From assembly GCA_945952425.1 (NCBI GenBank), contig CAMFIX010000037.1:1-12894 (forward strand): a stretch of 12,894 nt of DNA. The letters run 5' to 3'. The number at the start of each line of letters is the position of its first letter. Positions within the stretch are counted from its first letter, which is position 1. This stretch comes from an uncultured Pseudorhodobacter sp. GTDB taxonomy: Bacteria > Pseudomonadota > Alphaproteobacteria > Rhodobacterales > Rhodobacteraceae. Positions 1 to 7,207 of the stretch are shown piece by piece. The notes below the pieces were generated by a model. It was not told the DNA's origin, made no database searches, and saw only the letters and a list, made by a program, of their open reading frames with translations. Both the position numbers and the translations under genes were made by a program.

Positions 1-1
1 G

Positions 2-55
2 GCCGCCCGGCAGCAGGGCGACAAGCCGCGGATTCCCGTGGTGACCGGGCCGTAG
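2..55 (+). CDS. C-terminal end of an unidentified protein (partial)
   Basis: The window opens inside what appears to be the last 17 codons of a plus-strand gene, reading AARQQGDKPRIPVVTGP and then TAG. Codon use (GCC, CGG, CAG, GGC, GTG, CCG) fits coding DNA of this genome. The stop lies only 9 bp before the stop of the facing SDR gene, which fits a normal convergent gene pair. Too little is present to identify the family. It could belong to the same catabolic cluster, for example a regulator or transporter part, but nothing visible proves that. Confidence 0.45.
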   Translation, partial: AARQQGDKPRIPVVTGP

Positions 56-63
56 CGCCCGGT
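44..63. terminator. Possible bidirectional hairpin at convergent gene ends
   Basis: A 7-bp inverted repeat, ACCGGGC and GCCCGGT, with a 6-nt loop spans the stop codon of the plus-strand partial gene. It is followed by TT on the plus strand, 1 bp before the SDR stop. It could act as a weak terminator for the convergent pair. The T tract is very short, so this is a weak call. Confidence 0.3.
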
Positions 64-64
64 T

Positions 65-871
65 TCACAGCCGCATCGGCCCCGAAGGCACCGGCATGCC
101 GCCTGCCACCGCGCCCCAGACCGACTGGTCGAAGTTCACGATGGCCCCGGTCATCAGCCCCGCATCTTCCGAGACGAGGAAATTGACCGCCCGCGCCGCC
201 TCTTCCGGATCGACGAGGCGGCCGAAGGGCAAAGCGGCTTGTGCCTTCGCCTCCCAATCCGGATCGGAGGCCGCCTGCAGCGCGCGCTCGTTGTCCGAGG
301 CCATCCAGCCGACGTTCAGCTGGTTGACGCGGATGCGGTTGGCCATGACGGAAAAGGCGGTGTTGGCCGTCAGGGTGCTGAGCGCGCCTTTCGAGGCGCA
401 ATAGGCGTTGATGAAGGGTTGTCCCGCCAGGGCCGAGATCGAGCCGATGTTGCAGATCGCGCCTTCCGTGCCCCGGGCGATCATCAGGCGGATCGCCTCC
501 TGCATCAGGAAATAGGGGCCGCGGACATTGGTGGCGAAGAGGGCGTCGAAGGTTTCGGGCGAGGTGTCCAGGATCGTGCCCCGCGCGGTCGAGGCGCCGG
601 CATTCACCAGCACGTCGATGCGGCCGAAGGCGCGGTCGGTTTCGGCGATGACGCGGCGGCAGTCCGCGACCTCTGCGAAATCGGCCTGCAGGAACAGCGC
701 TTCGGTGCCCGCGGCCCGCAGGCTCTCGGCCACCGCGGCCCCGCGGGCGAGGTTGCGCCCGGTGACGACCAGCGCCGCGGCGCCTGCCGCTGCCAGCCTG
801 CGGGCAATCGCCGCCCCCAGCCCCTGCGTCGCCCCGGTCACCACGCAGACCTTGCCCGTCATCGCATTCAT
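65..871 (-). CDS. SDR-family NAD(P)-dependent oxidoreductase
   Basis: A classical short-chain dehydrogenase of 268 residues, close to the usual 250-270. Visible motifs are the nucleotide-binding TGATQGLG (residues 12-19), NAG (90-92), the structural Asn in TNVRG (115), and a Ser144/Tyr157/Lys161 catalytic set within IGSIS and YCASK. The start is ATG at 871, with AGAGGGG about 7 nt upstream; an internal ATG three codons later (862) is an alternative. It starts 30 bp after the iolD stop on the same strand, so the two are probably co-transcribed. The partner gene suggests it oxidises or reduces a polyol, cyclitol or sugar-acid intermediate. Substrate and NAD/NADP preference cannot be read from the sequence. 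Assignment as an SDR is secure; the specific reaction is unknown. Confidence 0.9.
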   Translation of the reverse strand: MNAMTGKVCVVTGATQGLGAAIARRLAAAGAAALVVTGRNLARGAAVAESLRAAGTEALFLQADFAEVADCRRVIAETDRAFGRIDVLVNAGASTARGTILDTSPETFDALFATNVRGPYFLMQEAIRLMIARGTEGAICNIGSISALAGQPFINAYCASKGALSTLTANTAFSVMANRIRVNQLNVGWMASDNERALQAASDPDWEAKAQAALPFGRLVDPEEAARAVNFLVSEDAGLMTGAIVNFDQSVWGAVAGGMPVPSGPMRL

Positions 872-901
872 CGCATCGCCCCTCTTCTTGTCGCCGCCAT
901 C

Positions 902-2761
902 CTAGACCCCGATCCTTTGCCGCGCCCCGATCGCCAACTCCGCCGCCCCGGCCTGTGTCACGCTTTCGCGTGTCGAGACCTCTGGCACGCCCACGTCCCA
1001 ATCGGCATCGCCCGGCACCCAGGCATAGGCGTCGGTGGCGATGGAGATCACCGTGGTGCGGTCGTTCCCCCGTGCCCAGTCCAGAGCCTCGGCCAGGTCG
1101 GCGAGGCTTGCGACCTTGCGGCTGGCCGCGCCCATCGCCGCGGCATGGGCGGCGAAATCGACATGCAGCGGATCGGCGCGGTCGGCGATGCGGCAGTCTT
1201 GCAGCAGGTTGTTGAACCCCGGCACGCCCTTGAACTGCTGCAGCCGCGAGATCACCGCGTAACCGCCGTTGTCGCAGACCACGACGATCATCTTGTGGCC
1301 CGACAGGACGGTCGAATAGATGTCGGAATTCATCATCATGTAAGTCCCGTCGCCCAGCATGACGATGGGCGTCCCGCCAAGGCCCCCGGGCCCCTGTTGC
1401 GCCATGGCGCAGCCCCAGCCTGCCGCGATCTCATAGCCCATGCAGGAGAAGCCGAACTCCAGGTCGAAGGAATGCGGCGCCTTCACCCGCCAGCCCTTGG
1501 CGACCTCGCCCGGGATGCCGCCCGCCGCGGCGATCAGCGTGTCGTTCGGCGCGGCGAAGCGGTTCACGACCTCGACGACTTGGGCATAGGTCGGCACGGC
1601 GGCATTGGTGGGCGCCTGGTGCTGGTCCAGCAGCGCATCCCAGGCCGCGAACAGCGCCTTGGCGCGGGGCAGGTGGTCCGCGGGGGCCGCCCAGTCGCCG
1701 AGCGCGGCCTCCAGCTCGGCCACGCCCTCCAGCGCGTCGCAGACCAGGGGCAGGGCGCGGTGTTTCAGCGCGTCGAAGCGGGCGGCGTTCAGCGCGATGA
1801 ACCTGGCCTCGGGCGCGAAGGCCGTCCAGGAGCCGGTGGTGAAATCCTGCAGCCGCGTGCCCACGGCGAGGATCACATCGGCCTCGCCCGCCAGCGTGTT
1901 GGCCGAGGTCGCGCCCACGATGCCGATCGGCCCGGCATGGACCGCGTCGTGATGGGTCAGCCCGCCCTTGCCCGCGATGGTCTCGACCACCGGGATGCCG
2001 CGCTTCAGGGCGAAGGCACGCAGGGCCTCCTCGGCCCCCGAATAGCGCACGCCGCCGCCCGCGATAATCAGCGGCTTTTGCCCGGTCTTCAGCAGGGCCG
2101 CGGCCTCGGCCAGCGCGGTGCGGTCGGGCCGGGGGCGGGGGATGCGCCAGGTCCGCTCTTCGAAAAACGCCTCGGGGTAGTCGAAGGCCAGCTCTTGCGT
2201 GTCTTGCGGCAAGGCCAGGAAGGCCGGCCCGCAATCGGCCGGGTCCAGCATCGCGCCCACCGCCTGGGGGAGGCTTTGGAGGATCTGCGCCGGATGGGTG
2301 ATGCGGTCCCAATAGCGCGTCACCGCCTTGAAGGCGTCGTTCGCCGTCACGGTCGGGTTGCCGTAATGCTCGACCTGCTGCAGCACCGGGTCGGGCAGGC
2401 GGTTGGTGAAGGTGTCGCCCGCGATCAGCAGGACGGGCAGGCGGTTGGCATGGGCCGTCCCCGCCGCCGTCACCATGTTCAGCGCGCCCGGCCCGATGGA
2501 GGAGGTGGCGATCATGATCTGCCGCCGCCGTTTGGCCTTGGCAAAGCCGATGGCGGCCAGGGCCATCGACTGTTCGTTCTGGCCGCGCCAGGTGGGCAGG
2601 CGGTCCTGCACCGGCTCCAGCGCCTCGGACAGGCAGGTGACATTGCCATGGCCGAAAATCCCGAAGACGCCCGCGAAGAGCGGCAGTTTCACCCCGTCGA
2701 TCTCGGTCATCTGCGCGCAAAGCCAGCGCACCACGGCCTGGGCTACCGTCAGTCGTGCCAT
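902..2761 (-). CDS. iolD: 3D-(3,5/4)-trihydroxycyclohexane-1,2-dione hydrolase (IolD-like)
   Basis: A ThDP-dependent enzyme of 619 residues, the normal length for IolD. In myo-inositol catabolism IolD opens the ring of trihydroxycyclohexane-1,2-dione to give 5-deoxy-D-glucuronate in the cytoplasm. The N-terminus MARLTVAQAVVRWL and the segment VFGIFGHGN (about 32-40) are typical of the family. Glu63 in QNEQSM is the likely cofactor-activating Glu. The C-terminal ThDP/Mg motif runs from GDG (470-472) to Asn498. ATG at 2761 is preceded by a GGGGAGGGG ribosome binding site. It is divergent from the aldehyde dehydrogenase operon and is followed by the SDR gene. The other canonical iol genes (iolB, iolC, iolE, iolA) are absent from this window. 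A related ThDP enzyme acting on another cyclic dione or 2-oxo acid is possible, but the IolD resemblance is strong. Confidence 0.88.
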   Translation of the reverse strand: MARLTVAQAVVRWLCAQMTEIDGVKLPLFAGVFGIFGHGNVTCLSEALEPVQDRLPTWRGQNEQSMALAAIGFAKAKRRRQIMIATSSIGPGALNMVTAAGTAHANRLPVLLIAGDTFTNRLPDPVLQQVEHYGNPTVTANDAFKAVTRYWDRITHPAQILQSLPQAVGAMLDPADCGPAFLALPQDTQELAFDYPEAFFEERTWRIPRPRPDRTALAEAAALLKTGQKPLIIAGGGVRYSGAEEALRAFALKRGIPVVETIAGKGGLTHHDAVHAGPIGIVGATSANTLAGEADVILAVGTRLQDFTTGSWTAFAPEARFIALNAARFDALKHRALPLVCDALEGVAELEAALGDWAAPADHLPRAKALFAAWDALLDQHQAPTNAAVPTYAQVVEVVNRFAAPNDTLIAAAGGIPGEVAKGWRVKAPHSFDLEFGFSCMGYEIAAGWGCAMAQQGPGGLGGTPIVMLGDGTYMMMNSDIYSTVLSGHKMIVVVCDNGGYAVISRLQQFKGVPGFNNLLQDCRIADRADPLHVDFAAHAAAMGAASRKVASLADLAEALDWARGNDRTTVISIATDAYAWVPGDADWDVGVPEVSTRESVTQAGAAELAIGARQRIGV

Positions 2762-2787
2762 CGTCCCCTCCCCGGATTCGCAGGCCC

Positions 2788-2817
2788 AGCATAGGGGATT
2801 GCATTGATCGTTGACAA
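2788..2817 (-). promoter_or_regulatory. Candidate iolD promoter
   Basis: On the minus strand, TTGTCA (2812-2817) and TATGCT (2788-2793) are separated by 18 bp, giving a sigma70-like promoter with a start about 20 bp upstream of the iolD ATG. The -35 box lies in the CGTTGACAACG dyad, which also contains the -35 of the opposite promoter. This is read by eye and not mapped. Confidence 0.45.
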
Positions 2818-2843
2818 CGGGATTTCAAAGCAATGATTATTGC
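2799..2843. promoter_or_regulatory. Nested operator-like dyads in the divergent promoter
   Basis: Three symmetrical elements overlap here: CGTTGACAACG (2809-2819), GCAAT-N4-ATTGC (2830-2843), and a wider pair TTGCATTGA (2799-2807) / TCAAAGCAA (2825-2833) with one mismatch. In addition, GCATTGATCGTTG (2801-2813) and GCAATGATTATTG (2830-2842) form a 13-bp direct repeat with three mismatches, 29 bp apart. They cover both putative promoters, as expected for a shared local regulator of the two operons. The GGAA-N6-TTCC motif reported for rhizobial IolR was not seen. Confidence 0.4.
2811..2840 (+). promoter_or_regulatory. Candidate promoter of the aldehyde dehydrogenase operon
   Basis: A consensus -35 TTGACA (2811-2816) and a -10-like GATTAT (2835-2840), with an 18-bp spacer, face the plus-strand operon. 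The -35 is embedded in the palindrome CGTTGACAACG (2809-2819). The -10 is embedded in the inverted repeat GCAAT-N4-ATTGC (2830-2843). This suggests that a repressor covers both elements. The layout is inferred from consensus matching only. Confidence 0.5.
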
Positions 2844-2883
2844 GAAAGAGAGTCGGGCCAGCCGCCCGCCAGGAGGTTTCGTG

Positions 2884-2931
2884 ATGCCAACCGCCGTTCC
2901 GGCCCGCATGCGGGGCGCGCGCGATGTATGA
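2884..2931 (+). CDS. Putative 15-residue leader peptide before the aldehyde dehydrogenase
   Basis: AGGAGG (2871-2876), the best Shine-Dalgarno in this intergenic region, lies 7 nt before an ATG opening a short frame, MPTAVPARMRGARDV, that ends with TGA at 2929-2931. The aldehyde dehydrogenase ATG (2924) lies inside this frame and overlaps it by 8 bp, so ribosomes finishing the short ORF could restart on the enzyme. The enzyme has only a weak GGGG of its own. Alternatives are a spurious ORF, or an upstream start joined to the enzyme by an undetected single-base error. Confidence 0.4.
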   Translation: MPTAVPARMRGARDV

Positions 2932-4354
2932 CCGCTTCGGCCTTTTCATCGCGGGCGCCTGGGTCAAGGGCGCCACGACGGCGCCGGTTCTCTCTCCGGT
3001 GACCGAGCGGTCCTTGGGCGATTGCCCGCAGGCCGGCGCGGCCGAGACCGCGGCGGCGTTGGAGGCGGCGGCGCGGGGCTTTGCCGCCTGGGCCGCGACC
3101 CCGGCCTTCACCCGGGCCGATGCGCTGCACCGGATCGCCGACGAGATGCTGCGGCGGACCGAGGAGGCCGCGCGGATGATCGCGCTGGAAACCGGCAAGC
3201 CGCTGGCGCAGGCGGGGCGGGAATGGGGGCTCTCTGTCGACCAGTTCCGCTGGTATGCCGAAGAGGCGCGGCGCATCCATGGTCGCATCGTCGAAAGCCG
3301 CGTGCCGGGCGGGCGGTTCGAGGTGCATCACGAGCCGGTCGGTGTGGTGGCGGCCTTCACCGCCTGGAACTTCCCCGCCGCGCTGATCGCCCGCAAGGTG
3401 GCGCCCGCCTTGGCCGCGGGCTGCGCGGTGATCGTGCGGCCCTCGTCCCAGACGCCGGGCGTGGCGATGGTGATGGTGGACTGCTGCCGGGCCGGGGGGC
3501 TGCCCGAGGGCGCGCTGGGCCTGGTCGTCGGCCCGACCGAGACGACTTACGCGCCCCTCATGGCCGACAAGAGGGTGCGCAAGGTCTCGCTGACCGGATC
3601 GACGCGGGTCGGCCAGCAGATGATCCGCGATGCGGCGGCGACGATGAAGAAGGTCTCGATGGAGCTGGGCGGCAATGCCCCGGTGATCGTCTATGACGAC
3701 GCCGACCTGGAGGGCGCGCTGAACCTTTGCGTGCCGACGAAGTTCGCCAATGCGGGGCAGGTCTGCGTGACGGGCGACCGCTTCTACGTGCACGAAAGCC
3801 TGCATGACGCCTTCGTTCAGGGCTTTGCCGCCCGGGCGCAGGCGATCCGGCTGGGCGATGGGCTCGACCCCGCGGTCGGCATGGGGCCGCTGATCTCGGC
3901 GGCGCGCCTGGCCGCGATGGAGCGGATCACCGCCGGGGCGCTGGCCCAGGGCGCGCGGCTGGTGACGGGCGGGACGCGCGCGCCCTTCGAGGCCGGGCAT
4001 TTCTTCTTGCCGACCGTGCTGGAACGCTGCACCGACGACATGGCCGTGATGGCCGAGGAGAACTTCGGCCCCATCGCCGCGATTTCCGCCTTCCGCGACG
4101 AGGAGGAGGTGCTGACCCGCGCCAATGCCTGCGACATGGGGCTTTCCGCTTACGCCTTCACCAGCGACCCGGCCCGGGCGCGGCGCACCGTCGCGCGCCT
4201 GAAGGCGGGGATGGTCGGCATCAACTCTTTCGCCATGGCGGCCTCCGAGGCGCCCTTCGGCGGCACCAACTTCTCCGGCATGGGGCGGGAGGGCGGCATC
4301 GAGGGCATCCGCGACTACCTTGACGTGAAATCCTCCCAGGTGGTGTGGTCATGA
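2924..4354 (+). CDS. NAD(P)-dependent aldehyde dehydrogenase (semialdehyde dehydrogenase type)
   Basis: A cytoplasmic aldehyde dehydrogenase of 476 residues, full length for the superfamily. Visible motifs are WNFP (148-151), GSTRVG (225-230), the general base Glu247 in MELGG, and the nucleophile Cys281 in NAGQVCVTG. The pattern resembles succinate-semialdehyde or glycolaldehyde dehydrogenases. Where most members have KPSxxTP, this one reads RPSSQTP with Arg172 in place of the cofactor-ribose/phosphate-contacting Lys. That may affect NAD versus NADP use. ATG 2924 is the only ATG in frame before an upstream stop (2882). The downstream aldolase gene overlaps by 4 bp, so this enzyme probably oxidises the aldehyde that the aldolase releases. 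The exact substrate (succinic, tartronic or malonic semialdehyde, glycolaldehyde, lactaldehyde or sulfolactaldehyde) is unresolved. Confidence 0.93.
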   Translation: MYDRFGLFIAGAWVKGATTAPVLSPVTERSLGDCPQAGAAETAAALEAAARGFAAWAATPAFTRADALHRIADEMLRRTEEAARMIALETGKPLAQAGREWGLSVDQFRWYAEEARRIHGRIVESRVPGGRFEVHHEPVGVVAAFTAWNFPAALIARKVAPALAAGCAVIVRPSSQTPGVAMVMVDCCRAGGLPEGALGLVVGPTETTYAPLMADKRVRKVSLTGSTRVGQQMIRDAAATMKKVSMELGGNAPVIVYDDADLEGALNLCVPTKFANAGQVCVTGDRFYVHESLHDAFVQGFAARAQAIRLGDGLDPAVGMGPLISAARLAAMERITAGALAQGARLVTGGTRAPFEAGHFFLPTVLERCTDDMAVMAEENFGPIAAISAFRDEEEVLTRANACDMGLSAYAFTSDPARARRTVARLKAGMVGINSFAMAASEAPFGGTNFSGMGREGGIEGIRDYLDVKSSQVVWS

Positions 4355-5157
4355 TCCCGAACCGGCTGAAGACGCTTTGGGCCGAGGGCAAACCGGCGAT
4401 CAACGGCTGGTGCAGCATCGGCAATGCCTTCACCGCCGAGATCATGGCGGCGCAGGGTTTCGACAGCGTCACCGTCGACATGCAGCATGGCGCGCTGGAT
4501 TACGCGGCCCTTCTGCCGATGTTCCAGGCGATGCGGGCCAGCGGCGCCTGCCTGATGGCCCGCGTGCCCTGGAACGAGCCCGGGGTCATCATGAAGGCGC
4601 TGGATGCGGGCGCCTATGGCATCATCTGCCCGATGGTGAACACGCCCGCCGATGCCGCGGCCTTCGTGAAATGCCTGCGCTATCCGCCGGACGGCGAGCG
4701 CAGCTTTGGCCCGACCCGGGTGTCCTTCGCGGCGGGGGCCAATTACGCGGGCGAGGCGAATGGTAACATGCTGGGCTTCGCCATGATCGAGACGGCCGAG
4801 GGTTTCGCCAATGTCGCGGCCATCGCGGCGACGCCGGGCCTCGATGCGCTCTATATCGGTCCGGCCGACCTGACCCTGGCCCTGGCCCAGGGCCGCCTCG
4901 CCCCCGGCTTCGACCGCGAAGAGCCCGAGATGGTGGACGCCATCCAGGCCATCCTCGCCGGGGCGAAGAAGGCAGCCATCCGCGCGCGCATCCATTGCGC
5001 CACGCCCGACTACGCCGCCAAGGCCATCGGATGGGGCTTCGACCTGACGACGGTCGGCGGGGACACGCGCTTCCTCGCCGCCGGAGCGGGCGCCGCCGTC
5101 ACCCGCTTCCGCGACCTGACCAAGGGGACCGCCCGCACGGAAGGAGGGGCCTATTGA
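4351..5157 (+). CDS. HpcH/HpaI-family class II pyruvate aldolase
   Basis: A 268-residue aldolase of the HpcH/HpaI family, whose members cleave 2-keto-3-deoxy (or 4-hydroxy-2-oxo) acids into pyruvate and an aldehyde. The active-site pattern is conserved: His46 in DMQHG (base), Arg71 in ARVP (pyruvate binding), and metal ligands Glu147 in IETAEG and Asp173 in GPADL. These match His45, Arg70, Glu149 and Asp175 of E. coli HpaI in order and spacing. The start is taken as ATG 4351, overlapping the dehydrogenase stop as ATGA; a GTG at 4345 is possible. Its stop overlaps the next start as TGATG. Close relatives include HpaI, GarL and RhmA/YfaU, so the substrate could be a heptanedioate, a keto-deoxy-sugar acid or a sulfo-sugar acid. 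The class is sure; the substrate is not. Confidence 0.93.
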   Translation: MIPNRLKTLWAEGKPAINGWCSIGNAFTAEIMAAQGFDSVTVDMQHGALDYAALLPMFQAMRASGACLMARVPWNEPGVIMKALDAGAYGIICPMVNTPADAAAFVKCLRYPPDGERSFGPTRVSFAAGANYAGEANGNMLGFAMIETAEGFANVAAIAATPGLDALYIGPADLTLALAQGRLAPGFDREEPEMVDAIQAILAGAKKAAIRARIHCATPDYAAKAIGWGFDLTTVGGDTRFLAAGAGAAVTRFRDLTKGTARTEGGAY

Positions 5158-6092
5158 TGCCCCACCTCCTCATCGCGGGCAAGCTTCACCCCTCGGGGCT
5201 CCGACTGCTGGAAAGCGCCCCGGTGACCTTCGACTATGTCGAAGAGATCTCGGAACCCTCCTACCAGGCCCATCTGCCGAACGCCGAGGCGCTGGTGATC
5301 CGCACCCAGCCGCTCTCGGCCGCTTCCATCGCCAGGGCGCCGGGGCTGCGGATCGTCTCGCGCCACGGGGTGGGCTATGATGCGGTGGACCTGGGCGCGC
5401 TGAACGCCCGGCGAATCCCGCTTTGCATCGTGGGCGACGTCAATTCCTCGGGCGTGGCCGAACATGCGATGATGCTGATCCTGGCCGCAAGCCACCGGCT
5501 GATCGCGGCCGACCGGGCGGTGCGGGGCGGCGACTGGGGCTGGCGCAACGGGCTGCAGACGCATGAGCTGCGGGGGAAAAGGCTGCTGATCCTGGGCTTT
5601 GGCCGCATCGGGCGGCAGCTGGCCGCGCTGGCCCGCGCCTTCGGGATGGAGGTCTGGGCGCATGACCCTTTCGTCGCCGACTGGCCCGACCTCGCCCGGC
5701 GGGTGGACCTGTCGGCGCTGGCCGAGGCGGATGTCGTCTCGCTGCACCTGCCCCGGGCCGACCGGGTGATCCTGGGCGCCGCCGAGCTTGCCGCGATGAA
5801 GCCCGGCGCCATCGTCGTCAACACGGCGCGCGGCGGGCTGGTGGACGAGACGGCGCTGGCCCGCGCCCTGGCCGGGCACCTGGGCGCCGCGGGGATCGAG
5901 GTCTTCGCGACCGAACCCCCGGCGGCCGACCATCCGCTCTTCGGACTGCCCAATGTCGTCCTGACCCCGCATAATGCCGCCCTGACCGAGGAATGCGCCG
6001 CGCGGATGGCTTTGGCCTCGGTGCAGAACGTGCTGGATTTCTTCGCGGGCCGGCTGGACCCCGCCTTGGTCGTGAACAAGGATTTCACATGA
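5157..6092 (+). CDS. D-2-hydroxyacid dehydrogenase (SerA/GhrB type)
   Basis: A 311-residue NAD(P)-dependent D-isomer 2-hydroxyacid dehydrogenase. It shows the Rossmann motif GFGRIG (147-152) with Asp170 at the end of the following strand (an NAD-type residue). The catalytic triad is Arg225 in NTARGG, Glu253 in TEPP and His272 in TPHNA. Length fits the short family members (hydroxypyruvate/glyoxylate reductases) that lack a regulatory ACT domain. The start is ATG 5157, 1 bp overlapping the aldolase stop and 9 nt after AAGGAGG (5141-5147); longer in-frame readings begin inside the aldolase gene and are not needed. In this operon it may interconvert a 2-oxo acid (glyoxylate, hydroxypyruvate or tartronate-type product) and its hydroxy acid, or oxidise the entry substrate. 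Confidence 0.92.
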   Translation: MPHLLIAGKLHPSGLRLLESAPVTFDYVEEISEPSYQAHLPNAEALVIRTQPLSAASIARAPGLRIVSRHGVGYDAVDLGALNARRIPLCIVGDVNSSGVAEHAMMLILAASHRLIAADRAVRGGDWGWRNGLQTHELRGKRLLILGFGRIGRQLAALARAFGMEVWAHDPFVADWPDLARRVDLSALAEADVVSLHLPRADRVILGAAELAAMKPGAIVVNTARGGLVDETALARALAGHLGAAGIEVFATEPPAADHPLFGLPNVVLTPHNAALTEECAARMALASVQNVLDFFAGRLDPALVVNKDFT

Positions 6093-7201
6093 AGCGACGT
6101 CTCAACATCGGGCTGATCGGCACGGGGTTCATGGGCAAGGCCCATGTCTTCGGCTTCACCTCGGCGCCCAAGGTCTTCGACCTGCCCTTCGATCTGCACC
6201 TGCACACTGTGGCCGATATCACCCCCGAGGCGGCCGAGCGCGCCCGGGCCGCTTTGGGGTTCGAACAGGCCACCGCCGACTGGCGCAAGATCGTGGCCGA
6301 CCCGGCGATCGACCTCGTCTCGATCACCGCGCCCAATGCGCTGCACAAAGAGATGTCGCTGGCCGCCATCGCCGCGGGCAAGCATGTCTATTGCGAAAAG
6401 CCGCTCGCCCCGCTGGCGTCGGAGGCGCTGGAGATGACCCTGGCCGCCGAGGCGAAGGGCGTGAAGACGCAGGTCGGCTTCAACTACCTTTGCAATCCGA
6501 TGCTGGCCCTGGCGCAGCAGATGATCCAGGCCGGAGAGCTGGGCGAGATCCGCGGCTATCGCGGGCTTCATGCCGAGGATTACATGGCCGATGCGCAGGG
6601 CCCCTGGACCTTCCGCCACGATCCGGCCGGCGGCGGCGCGCTGGCCGACATCGGCAGCCATGCGCTGGCCACGGCAGAGTTCCTGTGCGGGCCGATCACC
6701 CGTGTGATGGGCGACCTGGTGACGATGATCGACCGCCGCCCCGACGGGCAGGGCGGCGCCCGGCCCGTGACGGTCGACGACCTGGGCCGCGCCTTCCTGC
6801 GGTTCGACAACGGCGCGACGGGCTCCATCGAGGGCAACTGGATCGCCACGGGCCGCAAGATGCAGCATGACTTCGAGGTCTATGGCACCAAGGGCGCGCT
6901 GGCCTTCAGCCAGGAGCACTTCAACGTCCTGCATTACTTCTCGACCCAAGACCCCAAGGGCCGCCAGGGCTTTCGCCGCATCGAGGCCGCGCCCGACCAT
7001 GCGCCCTATGGCCTGTTCTGCGTCGCCGCCGGTCACCAGTTGGGCTTCAACGACCTGAAGGCCATCGAGGTCGCGGGTTTCGTCAAGGCCATCGCCGGGG
7101 CGCCGGAGCCCTTCAACTTCCGCAAGGGGCTGCGCATCCAGACGCTGGTCGAAACCATCCAGGCCTCGTCGCGCGAAGGTCGGTGGAAAGCGGTGCCCTG
7201 A
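6089..7201 (+). CDS. Gfo/Idh/MocA-family oxidoreductase
   Basis: A 370-residue sugar or cyclitol dehydrogenase of the family that includes myo-inositol 2-dehydrogenase. It has the N-terminal Rossmann motif GTGFMG (11-16), the EKP signature at 103-105 (CEKPLA) and the D-x3-H pair (Asp187, His191 in ADIGSH) of the catalytic site in this family. ATG 6089 overlaps the previous stop as ATGA, showing tight translational coupling. It is the last gene of the operon, ending 6 bp before the convergent metI stop. Given iolD next door it may oxidise a cyclitol or a derivative, but it is not close enough by eye to IolG to name. The function fits the first oxidation step of the pathway. Confidence 0.9.
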   Translation: MKRRLNIGLIGTGFMGKAHVFGFTSAPKVFDLPFDLHLHTVADITPEAAERARAALGFEQATADWRKIVADPAIDLVSITAPNALHKEMSLAAIAAGKHVYCEKPLAPLASEALEMTLAAEAKGVKTQVGFNYLCNPMLALAQQMIQAGELGEIRGYRGLHAEDYMADAQGPWTFRHDPAGGGALADIGSHALATAEFLCGPITRVMGDLVTMIDRRPDGQGGARPVTVDDLGRAFLRFDNGATGSIEGNWIATGRKMQHDFEVYGTKGALAFSQEHFNVLHYFSTQDPKGRQGFRRIEAAPDHAPYGLFCVAAGHQLGFNDLKAIEVAGFVKAIAGAPEPFNFRKGLRIQTLVETIQASSREGRWKAVP

Positions 7202-7207
7202 CCGGCC

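Noticed and set aside
239..2794. Very long plus-strand open frame of 851 codons antisense to iolD and the SDR gene
   Set aside because: It is a by-product of the high GC content; its translation is rich in Arg, Gly and His with no domain, while the opposite strand encodes two well-recognised enzymes.
4995..6092. Extended 365-residue form of the 2-hydroxyacid dehydrogenase
   Set aside because: The extension is an Arg-rich out-of-frame reading of the aldolase gene; ATG 5157 has a strong ribosome site and yields the family N-terminus.
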